A stretch of DNA of 64,000 nt. Source: Firmicutes bacterium AF25-13AC (GTDB taxonomy: Bacteria; Bacillota; Clostridia; Lachnospirales; Lachnospiraceae). Shown one piece after another: positions 8,384 through 18,513 of the stretch (position 1 is the stretch's first letter; every line of letters starts with the position of its first letter). A program made the position numbers and the translations under genes. The stretch covers positions 1-64,000 of the forward strand of contig QUFP01000002.1 in the NCBI GenBank assembly GCA_003478935.1. The letters are read 5' to 3'. Under the pieces are notes generated by a model. It saw only the letters and a list, made by a program, of their open reading frames with translations, did no database searches and had not been told where the DNA came from.

Positions 8384-10073
8384 TTATAAATCCATTCCAC
8401 AAGCTGTTTCTTTCTCGACAAGGCTTCTGTCATGCATTACGGCTTCATAAAAACGAAATCCTCCGGCAAAATTATAGGCATCATAGCCATTTTGTGACAA
8501 TATACGTGTCGCAATGTAACTTCGAAGTCCACTTTGGCATATTACGTATACGGGCTTGTCTTTTTCAATTTCTGATAAATGATCTCTGAGTTCATCAACA
8601 GGAATGTTTTTAAAGCCTTCAATATGGCTGTGTTCATATTCAGAAATAGTACGCACATCAAGAAGTTTTGCATTTGAATCCTGTAAAACTGATGTAAGAT
8701 CACTTAAATGCCACTGCTTTAAGACTCCATTTGCAATATTATCAATCATAAAACCTGCCATGTTAACAGGGTCTTTTGCAGAAGAGTAGGGCGGTGCATA
8801 GGCTAAGTCTAAGTCTTTTAGTGAAGTTGCTTTAAGATTTGCATGAATGGCTGTTGACAACACGTCAATTCGTTTGTCAACACCTTCGTAGCCTACAATT
8901 TGGGCGCCTAGCAAACGATATGTATTCTTTTCGAAAACAACTTTCATTGTCATAACCTTGCCGCCAGGATAATAGCCGGCGTGGTTCATTGGAGAAAGAA
9001 TTACTGTATCAACATCTAATCCGGCTTTGCGTGCATTTGTTTCGTTAATACCAGTGGTTGCAGCTGTCAGATCGAATACCTTAATGACACTGCTTCCCTG
9101 ACTTCCAAGGTAGTGACTGTCGCCGCCGCAGATATTGTCTGCAATAATGCGTCCCTGCTTATTTGCTGGTCCTGCAAGAGAAATTAGTGCATCCAGGCCT
9201 GTGACATAATGTTTAACCATAACAGCATCGCCAGCTGCATAAATATCAGGAATTGATGTTTCCATGCGGTCATTGACGACAATGCTATCTTTGATACCAA
9301 GCTGCAGTCCAGCTTCCTTTGCAAGATGTGTATCTGGCGTGACGCCAATGGCAAGGGCAACAAGATCAGCATGCAGCGGCTGCTCATCCTTAAGCAGTAC
9401 ACGAATAGTTTCACCTTTTTCTTCGAATCCTTCTACGGTGTGTCCAAGAAGAAGCTTTACGCCGTGCTTTCTCATTTCATTATGAATAAATGATGCCATA
9501 TCTGCATCAAATGGATTCATTAACTGCTTTGGGCGCTGAACGATTGTTACATCTATGCCAAGATCCTTTAGATTTTCAGCCAATTCAAGTCCGATAAAGC
9601 CGCCGCCGGCCAACACAGCTGACGTGGGCTTTTTTGTTTCAATATATTTTTTTAAACGAAAAGTATCTTCGACAGTGCGAAGAGTGAATACTTTTTCCAT
9701 ATCAATACCTGGAAGTTTTGGCTGTGTTGGCTTTGCACCCGGAGAAAGAATCAATTTATCATAAGATTCCTCAAATACCTCTCCTGTAGTTAGATTTTTT
9801 ACAGAAACAGTTTTTCTCTCTGGATGAAGGGCTGTCACCTCATGATGAACCTCATTGTAACACGAAAACGCTTAGAAAAGCTTTCTGGCGTCTGCAGCGT
9901 CAAAGCTTCGGGATCTGTAATAACATCTCCAATATAATATGGAAGTCCGCAATTAGCATAGGAAACATATCCGGAACGCTCAAATACGATAATCTGAGCC
10001 TGCTCATCTATCTTCTGATACGGGCTGCTGCTGTCGCGCCGCCTGCGACACCACCCACAATTACTATCTTCAT
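8384..10073 (-). CDS. CoA-disulfide reductase-like flavoprotein with C-terminal rhodanese domain (two single-base frameshifts)
   Basis: Read from 10073, the N-terminus MKIVIVGGVAGGATAAARI is the FAD-binding fold. SYANCGLPYYIGD carries the active-site cysteine. GGGFIGLELAENL is the NAD(P)H-binding fold, and AYAPPYSSAKDPVNMAGF is typical of CoADR. A rhodanese domain (LLDVRTISEYEHSHIEGF, VICQSGLRS with its cysteine) forms the last ~95 residues. The frame breaks near 10013 and 9855; adding an A to each AA run restores RIRKIDEQAQ and RVTNEVHHEV and gives 563 residues, normal for CoADR-RHD fusions. These cytosolic enzymes reduce CoA or polysulfide species. It follows tyrA by 23 bases, probably co-transcribed. 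Confidence 0.88.
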
Positions 10074-10096
10074 AAAAATCCTTTCTGAATATCTTA

Positions 10097-11200
10097 TTAT
10101 TTTTTCTGATAAACCGGATAATGGTGGTACTCAAGGCATTCTGTTGCTTTTTCGCAGGAAGCCTGATCATGGAACTCAATCTTGATTGTACCAGCCATAT
10201 GTTCACGGTTATGGTTAATTCCGATATTTTTAATGCTGACATTTTCAAAGGCAAGCAAAGCGGCAATGACAGAGATGGCACCTGGCTGATCTGGAATATC
10301 GCAGAAGATGGCATATTCTGGATTCATTGTAGCACTGCCGCGATTGTCACTGATGGAGCTTCGGTAAGCACCGGAGCTTTCAAAAATATCATAGATATCT
10401 TTATGATTATCTGTTTTTAGATCGGTGATTGTCTGATCAATCGCCCTTTTGTAGTCCTCTAATAAGGAAATAATATTGTCTTTGTTCGTGAATAAAATTT
10501 GCTCCCACATAACAGGAGAGGAAGATGCAATTCTTGTGATGTCCTTAAAACCGCCTGCAGCAATTTTTTTCATTGTGCCGTCAGGAAAATCAGACTGAGC
10601 AACAAGATTTACTAAGGATGATGCAATCACGTGCGGTACATGACTGATTGCCGCAACTGCATAGTCATGATTTTTATAGTCAAGTACAAGAGGAATAGCT
10701 GCTTGATCAGCGGCAAATTGAATCATTGTGTCGAGCTGATCTTTCGTTGTTTTTGAAGTTGGCGTGATTACATAATATGCATTCTCCAAAAGAGAAGCCT
10801 TTGAGCATGCGTATCCAGTGCGCTCAGATCCAGCCATCGGGTGTCCGCCGACAAAGCAGTCCTCCATGTCAAGTGCGATTACCGTCTCGTGAATAGCTGT
10901 TTTTGTGCTGCCAACATCAGTCACAATGCAGCCTGGCTTTATGAATGGCCGAATAGCCTTTAAATATGATTCATTAAAAGAAACGGGAGTGCAAAGGATG
11001 ATCATGTCACATGTGCGAAGTGTCTCATCTACACCATCTAAAATTATGTCAACAATGCCGTTAGCCTTTGCTTCTTCAAGCGTGCTGCGTGTTCTCATAT
11101 AAGCCATAATTACGGTATCAGGGTGAACCTGTTTTATTCTGCGGGCGATTGAACCGCCAATAAGTCCAAGCCCGATAAATCCTATTGTCTTAAGCTTCAT
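10097..11200 (-). CDS. Prephenate dehydrogenase with C-terminal ACT domain
   Basis: A 367-residue enzyme of tyrosine biosynthesis (prephenate to 4-hydroxyphenylpyruvate). The N-terminal NAD-binding motif is GFIGLGLIGGSIARRI. The catalytic domain shows DVGSTKTAIHE, FVGGHPMAGSERTGY, and HDYAVAAISHVPHVIA with the conserved histidine. The last ~70 residues (PEYAIFCDIPDQPGAISVIAALLAFENVSIKNIGI) form an ACT regulatory domain, suggesting feedback by tyrosine. ATG at 11200 follows GGAAAGGC. Length is normal. It is first in a two-gene unit with the flavoprotein gene. Confidence 0.95.
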   Translation of the reverse strand: MKLKTIGFIGLGLIGGSIARRIKQVHPDTVIMAYMRTRSTLEEAKANGIVDIILDGVDETLRTCDMIILCTPVSFNESYLKAIRPFIKPGCIVTDVGSTKTAIHETVIALDMEDCFVGGHPMAGSERTGYACSKASLLENAYYVITPTSKTTKDQLDTMIQFAADQAAIPLVLDYKNHDYAVAAISHVPHVIASSLVNLVAQSDFPDGTMKKIAAGGFKDITRIASSSPVMWEQILFTNKDNIISLLEDYKRAIDQTITDLKTDNHKDIYDIFESSGAYRSSISDNRGSATMNPEYAIFCDIPDQPGAISVIAALLAFENVSIKNIGINHNREHMAGTIKIEFHDQASCEKATECLEYHHYPVYQKK

Positions 11201-11323
11201 AAGTTTGCCTTTCCGTGCTCCGTCAGTATAGGAAAACCGGAGTGTCTGAACGTATTGTAGCGAAAGTGGAGGGGAAAGTCAAGCTTTTTCACTTTAAAGC
11301 GCGAAAAGATCACACCTCACAGA

Positions 11324-11364
11324 TAATATTTACAGCCAGTCCTAAGGTGAATGGCTTTCGTAAC
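11324..11364. repeat. Short hairpin sharing a core motif with the 27.3-kb element
   Basis: TTAC-GCCA at 11330-11338 can pair with TGGC-GTAA ending at 11363. The loop carries CCTAAGGTGAATGG, also found at 27427-27440 within the terminal-repeat element. The 328-base tyrA/fusA2 intergenic region otherwise holds only the promoter listed next. Confidence 0.45.
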
Positions 11365-11406
11365 ATGAATTATAATAAAAACTATATCAAAAATGTGAAA
11401 AAATAG

Positions 11407-11435
11407 TTGCAATTATTTGAAATATTTTATATAAT
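11407..11435 (+). promoter_or_regulatory. Sigma-A-type promoter for the EF-G paralogue gene
   Basis: TTGCAA at 11407-11412 and TATAAT at 11430-11435 are separated by exactly 17 bases. The implied leader is about 85 bases, and GGAGG precedes the start codon at 11529. Confidence 0.75.
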
Positions 11436-11528
11436 ATACCTATCAGATTTCAAGAGGTCTCGAAATTGTATACTGCAAAAGAGACAAAATAAACTTGAAA
11501 AGCAAAGAAAGATTGGAGGACGTGACTT

Positions 11529-13610
11529 ATGAAGGTTTATGAAACTGGAAACATCCGCAACATTGTAGTAATGGGACATGGCGGATGTGGTAAGACAACA
11601 CTTGTTGAGGCTATTGCCTACCAGACCGGTATTACAGCTAGGATGGGAAAGGTGACGGACGGAAACACCATCAGCGATTATGATAAGGAAGAGCAGAAGC
11701 GTCAGTTTTCCATTTCGACCAGCGTAGTCCCGGTCGAGTTCGAGGACATCAAGATCAATTTCTTAGATACACCTGGATATTTTGACTTCGTAGGAGAAGT
11801 AGAGGAGGCTTGCCACGCAGCAGGTGCCGCTGTTATCGTGATCAACGGCAAATCTGGCGTAGAGGTTGGTACATTAAAGGCATGGGAGCTTTGTGAGAAG
11901 TATAAGCTGCCTAGACTGTTTTTTGTAACGGGCATGGATGATGATCAGGCCAGCTATCGTAAGATCGTTCTTGAGTTAAATGATCGTTTTGGACGTAAGG
12001 TAGCACCGTTCCATGTGCCGATTCGTGAGAATGAAAAGTTCGTCGGCTTTGTAAATGTTGTAAAGATGAAGGGCCGCCGTTTTATCAATGATACAAGCGA
12101 ATATGAAGAGTGCGATATTCCTGATTACATGGATAAGCACTTAAATATCAGCCGTGATGCACTTGTTGAGGCTGTTGCTGATACAAGCGAGGAACTGATG
12201 GAGCGTTATTTTGCAGGTGAAGAATTTACTTATGAGGAAGTTTCTACTGCACTTAGAACTCACGTTATGGACTGCCAGATCGTTCCTGTATTAGTTGGAT
12301 CAGGTGTTCATAATCAGGGTACAAGTATGCTGATGAACGTAATTAAGAAGTATTTCCCATCACCTGAATATACAGTAAACCATGGAAAGGAAACATCTAC
12401 TGGAGAGCTTGTAATGGTAAAGTGTGATCAGAACAAGCATCTGTCCGCAAAGGTATTTAAGACTGTAGTAGATCCATTTATTGGAAAGTATTCCTTAATT
12501 AAAGTCGTAACAGGTACATTAAAGGCCGGTGATGGCATTTATAATGTAAATAAGGGAACAGAAGATCGCGCATCTAAGTTGTATTTGCTTCGCGGCAAAG
12601 AAACCATTGAGGTTCCAGAACTTCGCGCAGGAGATATTGGTGCACTTGCAAAGATCGAAAAGATCTCCACAGGTGATACCATTTCCACAAAGGGTGCGAC
12701 ACTTGTTTATGATGGACCGCAGGTAAGTAAGCCATATACATGCAAGGCATACCGTGCAAAGAATAAGTCAGATGAAGATAAGATCAATGGTGCACTTGCA
12801 CGTATGGTAGAGGAAGATCAGACACTTCGTCTTGAGAACGATGTAGAAAATCACCAGACACTTATTTATGGCATCGGTGATCAGCAGCTTGATGTTGTTG
12901 CGAGCCGTATTCTGAATCGTTATAAGGTTGAGATCGAGCTGTATCGCCCGAAGGTAGCATACCGCGAGACGCTTAGAAAGAAGGTTCAGGTACAGGGTAA
13001 GTATAAGAAGCAGACAGGCGGAAGCGGACAGTACGGCGATGTTCATATGGTATTTGAGCCATCAGGTGATCTTGATACGCCATATGTATTCGAAGAGAAG
13101 GTAGTAGGAGGCGCTGTTCCGAAGAACTACTTCCCGGCAGTTGAAAAGGGTATTCAGGAGTCTGTATTAAAGGGTACACTTGCAGGTTATCCAGTAGTTG
13201 GCTTAAAGGCAACACTTGTTGATGGTTCTTATCATCCGGTAGACTCTTCAGAGCTTGCATTCAAGATGGCTGCAATTCTTGCTTACAAGAAGGGTTTTGC
13301 AGAGGCAAATCCAACAATTTTAGAGCCAATCGTATCAGTTTCCATCACCGTTCCGGATGAACTTGTCGGTGATGTTATGGGTGACTTAAATAAGCGCCGC
13401 GGCAGAGTACTTGGTATGGATCATGTAGCAGGCGGCAAGCAGATGGTAACAGCAGATGTGCCAATGGCAGAGATGTATGGTTACTCCACCGATCTTCGTG
13501 CAATGTCCGGTGGTATGGGCGAGTTCTCCTACGAGTTTGCAAGATACGAGCAGGCACCTCAGGATGTCCAGAAGAAGATTATTGAGGCAGCTGAAAAAGA
13601 AGAGCAGTAA
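11529..13610 (+). CDS. Elongation factor G paralogue (EF-G-like GTPase)
   Basis: A 693-residue five-domain translational GTPase. The P loop is GHGGCGKTT (residues 16-24), where canonical EF-G has AHVDAGKTT. G3 is DTPGYFDF (80-87), so the catalytic histidine of DTPGHVDF is replaced by Tyr84. G4 is TGMD (134-137) in place of NKMD. Domains II-V are complete, including GGSGQYGDVHMVFEPS and the C-terminal GDLNKRRGRVLGMD. The altered GTPase motifs place it in the accessory EF-G group found in many Firmicutes, not with the main fusA product, which normally lies in the str operon. Function could be ribosome rescue or recycling, or conditional translation; the sequence does not tell. Confidence 0.9.
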   Translation: MKVYETGNIRNIVVMGHGGCGKTTLVEAIAYQTGITARMGKVTDGNTISDYDKEEQKRQFSISTSVVPVEFEDIKINFLDTPGYFDFVGEVEEACHAAGAAVIVINGKSGVEVGTLKAWELCEKYKLPRLFFVTGMDDDQASYRKIVLELNDRFGRKVAPFHVPIRENEKFVGFVNVVKMKGRRFINDTSEYEECDIPDYMDKHLNISRDALVEAVADTSEELMERYFAGEEFTYEEVSTALRTHVMDCQIVPVLVGSGVHNQGTSMLMNVIKKYFPSPEYTVNHGKETSTGELVMVKCDQNKHLSAKVFKTVVDPFIGKYSLIKVVTGTLKAGDGIYNVNKGTEDRASKLYLLRGKETIEVPELRAGDIGALAKIEKISTGDTISTKGATLVYDGPQVSKPYTCKAYRAKNKSDEDKINGALARMVEEDQTLRLENDVENHQTLIYGIGDQQLDVVASRILNRYKVEIELYRPKVAYRETLRKKVQVQGKYKKQTGGSGQYGDVHMVFEPSGDLDTPYVFEEKVVGGAVPKNYFPAVEKGIQESVLKGTLAGYPVVGLKATLVDGSYHPVDSSELAFKMAAILAYKKGFAEANPTILEPIVSVSITVPDELVGDVMGDLNKRRGRVLGMDHVAGGKQMVTADVPMAEMYGYSTDLRAMSGGMGEFSYEFARYEQAPQDVQKKIIEAAEKEEQ

Positions 13611-13641
13611 CCAACAATCTAACATTAAGAGTTTTGAAAGA

Positions 13642-13670
13642 AAGAGGGGGTTGACAAGCCCCCTTTTTCT
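13642..13670 (+). terminator. Rho-independent terminator after the EF-G paralogue
   Basis: AGGGGG and CCCCCT form the stem around TTGACAAG, followed by a T-run with one C. The loop bases are also the -35 box of the next promoter. Confidence 0.8.
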
Positions 13671-13680
13671 ATGGTATTGT
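13651..13680 (+). promoter_or_regulatory. Promoter of the leuS T-box leader, overlapping the upstream terminator
   Basis: TTGACA at 13651-13656 lies in the terminator loop. TATTGT at 13675-13680 is 18 bases downstream. Transcription would begin near 13687, just before the T-box stem I. Confidence 0.65.
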
Positions 13681-13689
13681 AAAAAAGTG

Positions 13690-13955
13690 AAAAAAATGCA
13701 ATGACAAGGAATAGTAAGCAGGGGAGAGCTTCAGAGAGCTGCCGGTAGGTGAAAGGCAGCAGCTTATAACTGCCGAACTGACCTTAGAGCACCGGCAGGG
13801 AAACGTCATTATATAAAGACGGAGTAGTTGGCGGCGGGTATTCCCGTTATAGAAGATCGAGGGCAAGGCAGATGGCTGCCTTGAAATAGAGTGGTACCGC
13901 GAAGTCTTTTCGTCTCTATACAAAGAGAAAGAAAGGGCTCTTTTTTTTCATAAGA
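13690..13955 (+). ncRNA. T-box riboswitch leader of leuS
   Basis: The T-box core AGAGTGGTACCGCG is at 13888-13901. Stem I has the AGTA element near 13713 and a specifier-loop pattern GAA-CTG-A at 13775-13781, giving a CUG leucine specifier that matches the downstream gene. A final hairpin AAAGAG...CTCTTT followed by a T-run (about 13921-13948) is the terminator, competing with the antiterminator formed by the T-box. Uncharged tRNA-Leu would promote read-through into leuS. Confidence 0.93.
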
Positions 13956-13984
13956 AGAGACCCGGAAAGGAAACACAAAACACA

Positions 13985-16389
13985 ATGAACAAGAATTACG
14001 ATCCAAAAGAAATTGAATCAAAATGGCAGAAGGTCTGGATGGATGAGAAGGCATTTGCCGCAACAGATGACTACACCAAGCCAAAGTATTATGCTTTGGT
14101 TGAGTTTCCATATCCGTCAGGACAGGGACTTCATGTAGGTCATCCGCGTCCATACACAGCACTTGATATTGTTGCCAGAAAGAGAAGATTACAGGGCTAC
14201 AATGTACTGTATCCAATGGGATGGGATGCATTTGGTCTTCCAACAGAAAACTACGCAATTAAGAATCATATTCACCCGAAGATCGTTACAAAGAATAATG
14301 TAGCTCGTTTCAAAAATCAGCTGCAGTCTTTAGGTTATTCCTTCGATTGGGACAGAGAGATTAACACAACTGATCCGAATTACTATCACTGGACACAGTG
14401 GATCTTCTTAAAGCTGTACAAAGCAGGCTTGGCATATAAGTCAGAGATGCCTGTTAACTGGTGTACTTCCTGTAAGGTAGGTCTTGCAAACGAGGAGGTT
14501 GTAAACGGTGTATGTGAGCGCTGCGGAAGCCCTGTTGTTCGTAAGATGAAGAGCCAGTGGATGTTAAAGATTACCGAATATGCAGATAAGCTGATCGATG
14601 GTCTTGACAGCGTTGATTATGTTGAGAAGGTAAAGGTTTCTCAGAGAAACTGGATTGGCCGTTCAAATGGTGCAGAGGTTGATTTCTCAATCGCTGGTGC
14701 AGATGATAGCTTCGCATCTATACAACACGCCCGGATACTTTATTTGGTGTAACATACATGGTAGTATCCCCGGAGCATCCATATCTTGATAAGTATAAGG
14801 ATCAGATTTCCAACTGGGATGAGATTGTTGCATACCGTGAGGAAGCAGCAAAGAAGTCTGACTTCGAGCGTTCTGAGCTGGCAAAGGATAAGACTGGTGT
14901 TGAGATCAAGGGCTTAAAGGCAGTTAATCCGGTAAATAAAAAAGAAATCCCGATCTGGGTTTCTGATTATGTACTGATGAGCTATGGTACTGGTGCAATC
15001 ATGGCAGTTCCGGCTCATGATGAGAGAGACTGGGCATTTGCAAAGAAGTTTAACCTTCCAATTGTTGAGGTTGTAGCAGGCGGAGATGTTCAGAATGCTG
15101 CATTTACTGATGTTCAGACAGGAACACTTGTAAACTCAGGATTCCTTGATGGACTTGAGGTTGCTGATGCAAAGAAGAAGATCATTGAGTATCTTGAAGA
15201 GAATAAGATTGGTACACCAAAGAAAAACTATAAGTTAAGAGACTGGGTATTCTCAAGACAGCGTTATTGGGGTGAGCCGATCCCGATCGTAAAGTGCGAA
15301 AAGTGTGGATATGTTCCGTTATCAGAGGACGAGCTGCCGCTGGAGCTTCCAGATGTAGAAAGCTATGTGCCGACTGATAATGGTGAATCTCCATTAGCTG
15401 CTATGACTGATTGGGTTAATACAACATGTCCGTGCTGCGGCGGTCCGGCAAAGAGAGAGACTGATACTATGCCTCAGTGGGCAGGTTCATCATGGTATTT
15501 CTTACGCTATACTGATCCGCACAATAACGATGCACTGGCAAGCAAGGAAGCTATGAAGTATTGGCTGCCGGTAGACTGGTACAATGGCGGTATGGAGCAT
15601 ACTACACTTCATCTTCTGTATTCTCGTTTCTGGCATCGTTTCCTGTATGATCAGGGTGTTGTTCCATGCAAGGAGCCATATCAGAAGAGAACTTCTCACG
15701 GAATGATTCTTGGTGAGAACGGTGAGAAGATGTCTAAGTCACGTGGAAATGTTATCAACCCGGATGATATTGTAAACGAGTTTGGTGCAGATACACTTCG
15801 TACTTATGAGATGTTTATCGGTGCATTTGAGCTTGCAGCAAGCTGGAGCAATGAGGGCGTAAAGGGATGCCGTCGTTTCTTAGAGCGTGTATGGAAGTTG
15901 CAGGATATGCTGACTGATGAGGAAGGTTTCTCTAAGGATATGGAAACTAAGATGCATCAGACTATGAAGAAGGTTTCCTCAGATTTTGAGACCTTAAAGT
16001 ATAACACAGCAATCGCTGCAATGATGGCACTTTTAAATGATTTCTACAAGAAGGGCAGCATCACAAAGGGCGAGTTAAAGACATTCTTAATTCTGTTAAA
16101 TCCAGTTGCACCTCATATCACAGAAGAAATGTGGGCAGACTGCGGTTTTGGCGGACGTCTGTATCAGCAGGCTTGGCCAGAGTATGATGAGGCAAAGACT
16201 GTTGAGAATACAGTAGAGATTGCCGTTCAGATTAACGGAAAGACAAAGGGTACTGTTTCTATTACAAGAGATTGTGATAAGGATACTGCTATTGCAGCAG
16301 GAAAAGAAGTAATCAAGGATAAGCTGACTGGAAATATTATCAAAGAGATTTATGTTCCAGGAAGAATTATCAACATCGTTATGAAATAA
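13985..16389 (+). CDS. Leucyl-tRNA synthetase (single-base frameshift)
   Basis: Class I synthetase that charges tRNA-Leu. HIGH appears as HVGH in [13 protein letters not shown], and KMSKS as [11 protein letters not shown]. The CP1 editing domain and a zinc-type cysteine cluster (CTSC...CERCG) are present. The frame breaks near 14713: SIAGADDSF continues in the next frame as [18 protein letters not shown]. Restoring one C (TTCGC to TTCCGC) yields an 801-residue protein, normal for bacterial LeuRS. As leuS is essential, an undercalled base is much more likely than a real lesion. Controlled by the T-box leader just upstream. Confidence 0.95.
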
Positions 16390-16393
16390 TGTG

Positions 16394-16445
16394 AAATAAA
16401 GCCGCAGCATACAGTCGCATAATGCGGCAGCGCTGCGGCTTTATT
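16394..16445 (+). terminator. Rho-independent terminator after leuS
   Basis: AATAAAGCCGCAGC pairs with GCTGCGGCTTTATT across a 22-base loop, which itself can fold (GCATAATGC). Confidence 0.8.
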
Positions 16446-16470
16446 GTAATTATTCAGAAAAGAGGTTTCT

Positions 16471-18246
16471 ATGAAGATTTGCAAAAGGATAAAAGCAACA
16501 GTTCTGGCCTTGTGCCTGGTAATTGGTATGTGTGCAGTTTCATTTCCACAGACCGTTCATGCTGAGTATGGCGATAATGCATATGCGTTTATGAAGCAGC
16601 TGCAGTCTAATTATCCATATCGTCAGGTCAATTCATCAAACGGAATGCTGTCAGGAGCCGAGGAATGGTTAAAGGCACAGATTGCTACGATGGGCTATGA
16701 GTATATGGCACAGCCGTTTACCATGACATCAGCTGATGGTGTGACACCATGCTATGGAGAAAATCTTATTTTTTCAAAACAGGGAGCAAGTGATCGTGTT
16801 ATTGTAGTTGGTGCGCATTATGACTGTGTGGAGCAGACTTTTGGTACTGATGATAATGCATCGGGAGTCGGCGTACTGTTAGAGCTTGCAAGTATCTACA
16901 GCACAAAAGAATCTCCGTATACTATTCGCTTCATCCTATTTTCAGCAGAGGAGCCGGGTTGTCTTGGCAGTCAGTATTATGTAGATAATCTTAGTCAGGA
17001 AGAGCGCGACCGCATTGCATGTATGATAAATATTGATACGATTGCAGCTGGCGACAATATGTATCTCTATGGAGGTACAGTGGATGACAGTGGAAGCATT
17101 GTTCAGGATTGGGCTGTTTATCAGGCACAGTCAGCAGCAGATCTTCTTGGTATTGATATGTCTTTCCATCCAGATGTAAACGACAGTTTCCCGACACCTA
17201 CAAAAGCAACAGCGAGTGATCAGATGCCATTTGCTAATGTAGGTATTCCTTATATCTATTGTGAAGCTTCAAACTGGAATGGTGAGCCGTACACAAATTT
17301 CTATCAGACAAGCAATTCGGCCGTTGACGGCGGTACTATTATGCATAAGGCTGAGTATGATAATCTGACATTTATTGAGAATACGTTTGGAACGCGTGCA
17401 TATGAGCACCTTCAGGCATACGCTAAATTGCTCGATTATCTGCTTGAGAATATGAAGGAGGGCGAGTACGCAACTGGCTATACCTTCGAGGATACTAATA
17501 CAAAGGCAACTACAACTAGTTCCGTTTATTTAAGAGAGAGACCGACACAGTACAGTCCGTCAGTTACATTGCTGGATGCAGACACTGAGGTTACTGTGAC
17601 AGGTTATCATGCAAGCTGGTGCCGCGTCGAGGTAGATGGTCAGGAAGGCTATATTAAGACTGATTATCTGACAATGGAAGATGAAATTGCTTCTAAAGAG
17701 GACGAATCGTCAGAAGAAGAGTCTGAGAATGCCTCTGAAGAAGCATCAAAAGAAGCTGAAAGCAGTATGTCAGAGGAGTCATCATCTGAGGCTGCTGAAA
17801 ATGAATCAGAAGAAGCTGTTTCAGAGAGTGAATCTTCAGAAAGCGAATCTTTCAAGAATGAAGCTTCCAAGAATGAAACCGTTTCTGAGGCGGCGTCAAG
17901 TGAGAAAGAAACAGATGGGGCTTTGAGTCAGAGTGCTTCCAGCCAGAATGCATCTGCGCCTGAAGCTGACAGCCAGAATACAGTTGAAAAGATTATTGAC
18001 CAGTTAAAAAATGATCCGTATACACTTCGTATTGTACTGATTGCTGCTATCATAATTATTGGCATATGGCTGTGTGTATTTATTGCACTTCGCCGTAAGA
18101 AGAATGCGCAAAAAAATGAAGACTCAAATGGAGCATCAAATAGTTCTGAGGAAACATTAAAGAAAGCGAAACGGGCAGATATGTCTGATTCAAAAGATTC
18201 AGATAATGGCTTTGCAGATCCGGATAAAAATAAAGACGAAAAATAA
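16471..18246 (+). CDS. Surface-anchored M28-family zinc aminopeptidase with SH3 domain
   Basis: A 591-residue exported protein. A signal peptide (residues 1-31) ends VHA. The M28 domain shows GAHYDC (zinc His), TDDNASG (bridging Asp), SAEEPG (catalytic and ligand Glu), NIDTIAAG (Asp) and a late MHKAEYD (His). An SH3b-like segment (SVYLRERP...VTGYHASWCRVEVDGQEGYI) follows near residue 350. Then comes a ~100-residue Ser/Glu-rich linker, one transmembrane helix (about 510-535) and a basic then polar cytoplasmic tail. It probably releases N-terminal amino acids at the cell surface. RBS AAAGAGG precedes the ATG. Confidence 0.9.
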   Translation: MKICKRIKATVLALCLVIGMCAVSFPQTVHAEYGDNAYAFMKQLQSNYPYRQVNSSNGMLSGAEEWLKAQIATMGYEYMAQPFTMTSADGVTPCYGENLIFSKQGASDRVIVVGAHYDCVEQTFGTDDNASGVGVLLELASIYSTKESPYTIRFILFSAEEPGCLGSQYYVDNLSQEERDRIACMINIDTIAAGDNMYLYGGTVDDSGSIVQDWAVYQAQSAADLLGIDMSFHPDVNDSFPTPTKATASDQMPFANVGIPYIYCEASNWNGEPYTNFYQTSNSAVDGGTIMHKAEYDNLTFIENTFGTRAYEHLQAYAKLLDYLLENMKEGEYATGYTFEDTNTKATTTSSVYLRERPTQYSPSVTLLDADTEVTVTGYHASWCRVEVDGQEGYIKTDYLTMEDEIASKEDESSEEESENASEEASKEAESSMSEESSSEAAENESEEAVSESESSESESFKNEASKNETVSEAASSEKETDGALSQSASSQNASAPEADSQNTVEKIIDQLKNDPYTLRIVLIAAIIIIGIWLCVFIALRRKKNAQKNEDSNGASNSSEETLKKAKRADMSDSKDSDNGFADPDKNKDEK

Positions 18247-18250
18247 AAAA

Positions 18251-18457
18251 ATGATGTTGGGGTCAAAAGGTATTTTGCCACCAACTGATATCCACGAATT
18301 GCTCCGTTGCTATGCAACTTTCGCAATTCTAAAAACATTCGGATTCGCTGATTTTCCTTGAAAATCGCTGTATCCTCATGTTTTTGCGGGCCCCAAGCTC
18401 AAAAACCTAATCGTGCAAGCACGAACGGCTTTTGGAGCTTTTGACCCTGATATCATA
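18251..18457. repeat. Dispersed intergenic repeat, copy 2 (complete, with terminal inverted repeats)
   Basis: A 207-base element with imperfect 19-base terminal inverted repeats. The left end ATGATGTTGGGGTCAAAAG matches the reverse complement of the right end at 16 of 19 positions. The interior matches copy 1 (6553-6738). It contains no plausible coding frame and starts 5 bases after the M28 peptidase stop codon. The organisation resembles a MITE or a REP-like structured repeat. Confidence 0.9.
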
Positions 18458-18463
18458 AAAATA

Positions 18464-18500
18464 AGAGACAGGAATGACGCAAATATTCCTGCCTCTTTTT
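18464..18500. terminator. Terminator hairpin between converging genes
   Basis: AGAGACAGGAAT pairs with ATTCCTGCCTCT, followed by a T-run on the plus strand and preceded by A-rich sequence for the minus strand. It lies between the M28 peptidase gene and the convergent hypothetical pair. Confidence 0.7.
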
Positions 18501-18513
18501 GTATGCGTATATA

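Noticed and set aside
10074..10314. N-terminal extension of the flavoprotein frame into tyrA
   Set aside because: The sequence overlaps the well-supported tyrA in another frame, and the true FAD-binding start is the ATG at 10073.
13985..16389. leuS as a pseudogene
   Set aside because: The T-box, both halves and all catalytic motifs are intact. One added base restores the gene, and it is essential, so an assembly error is more likely.
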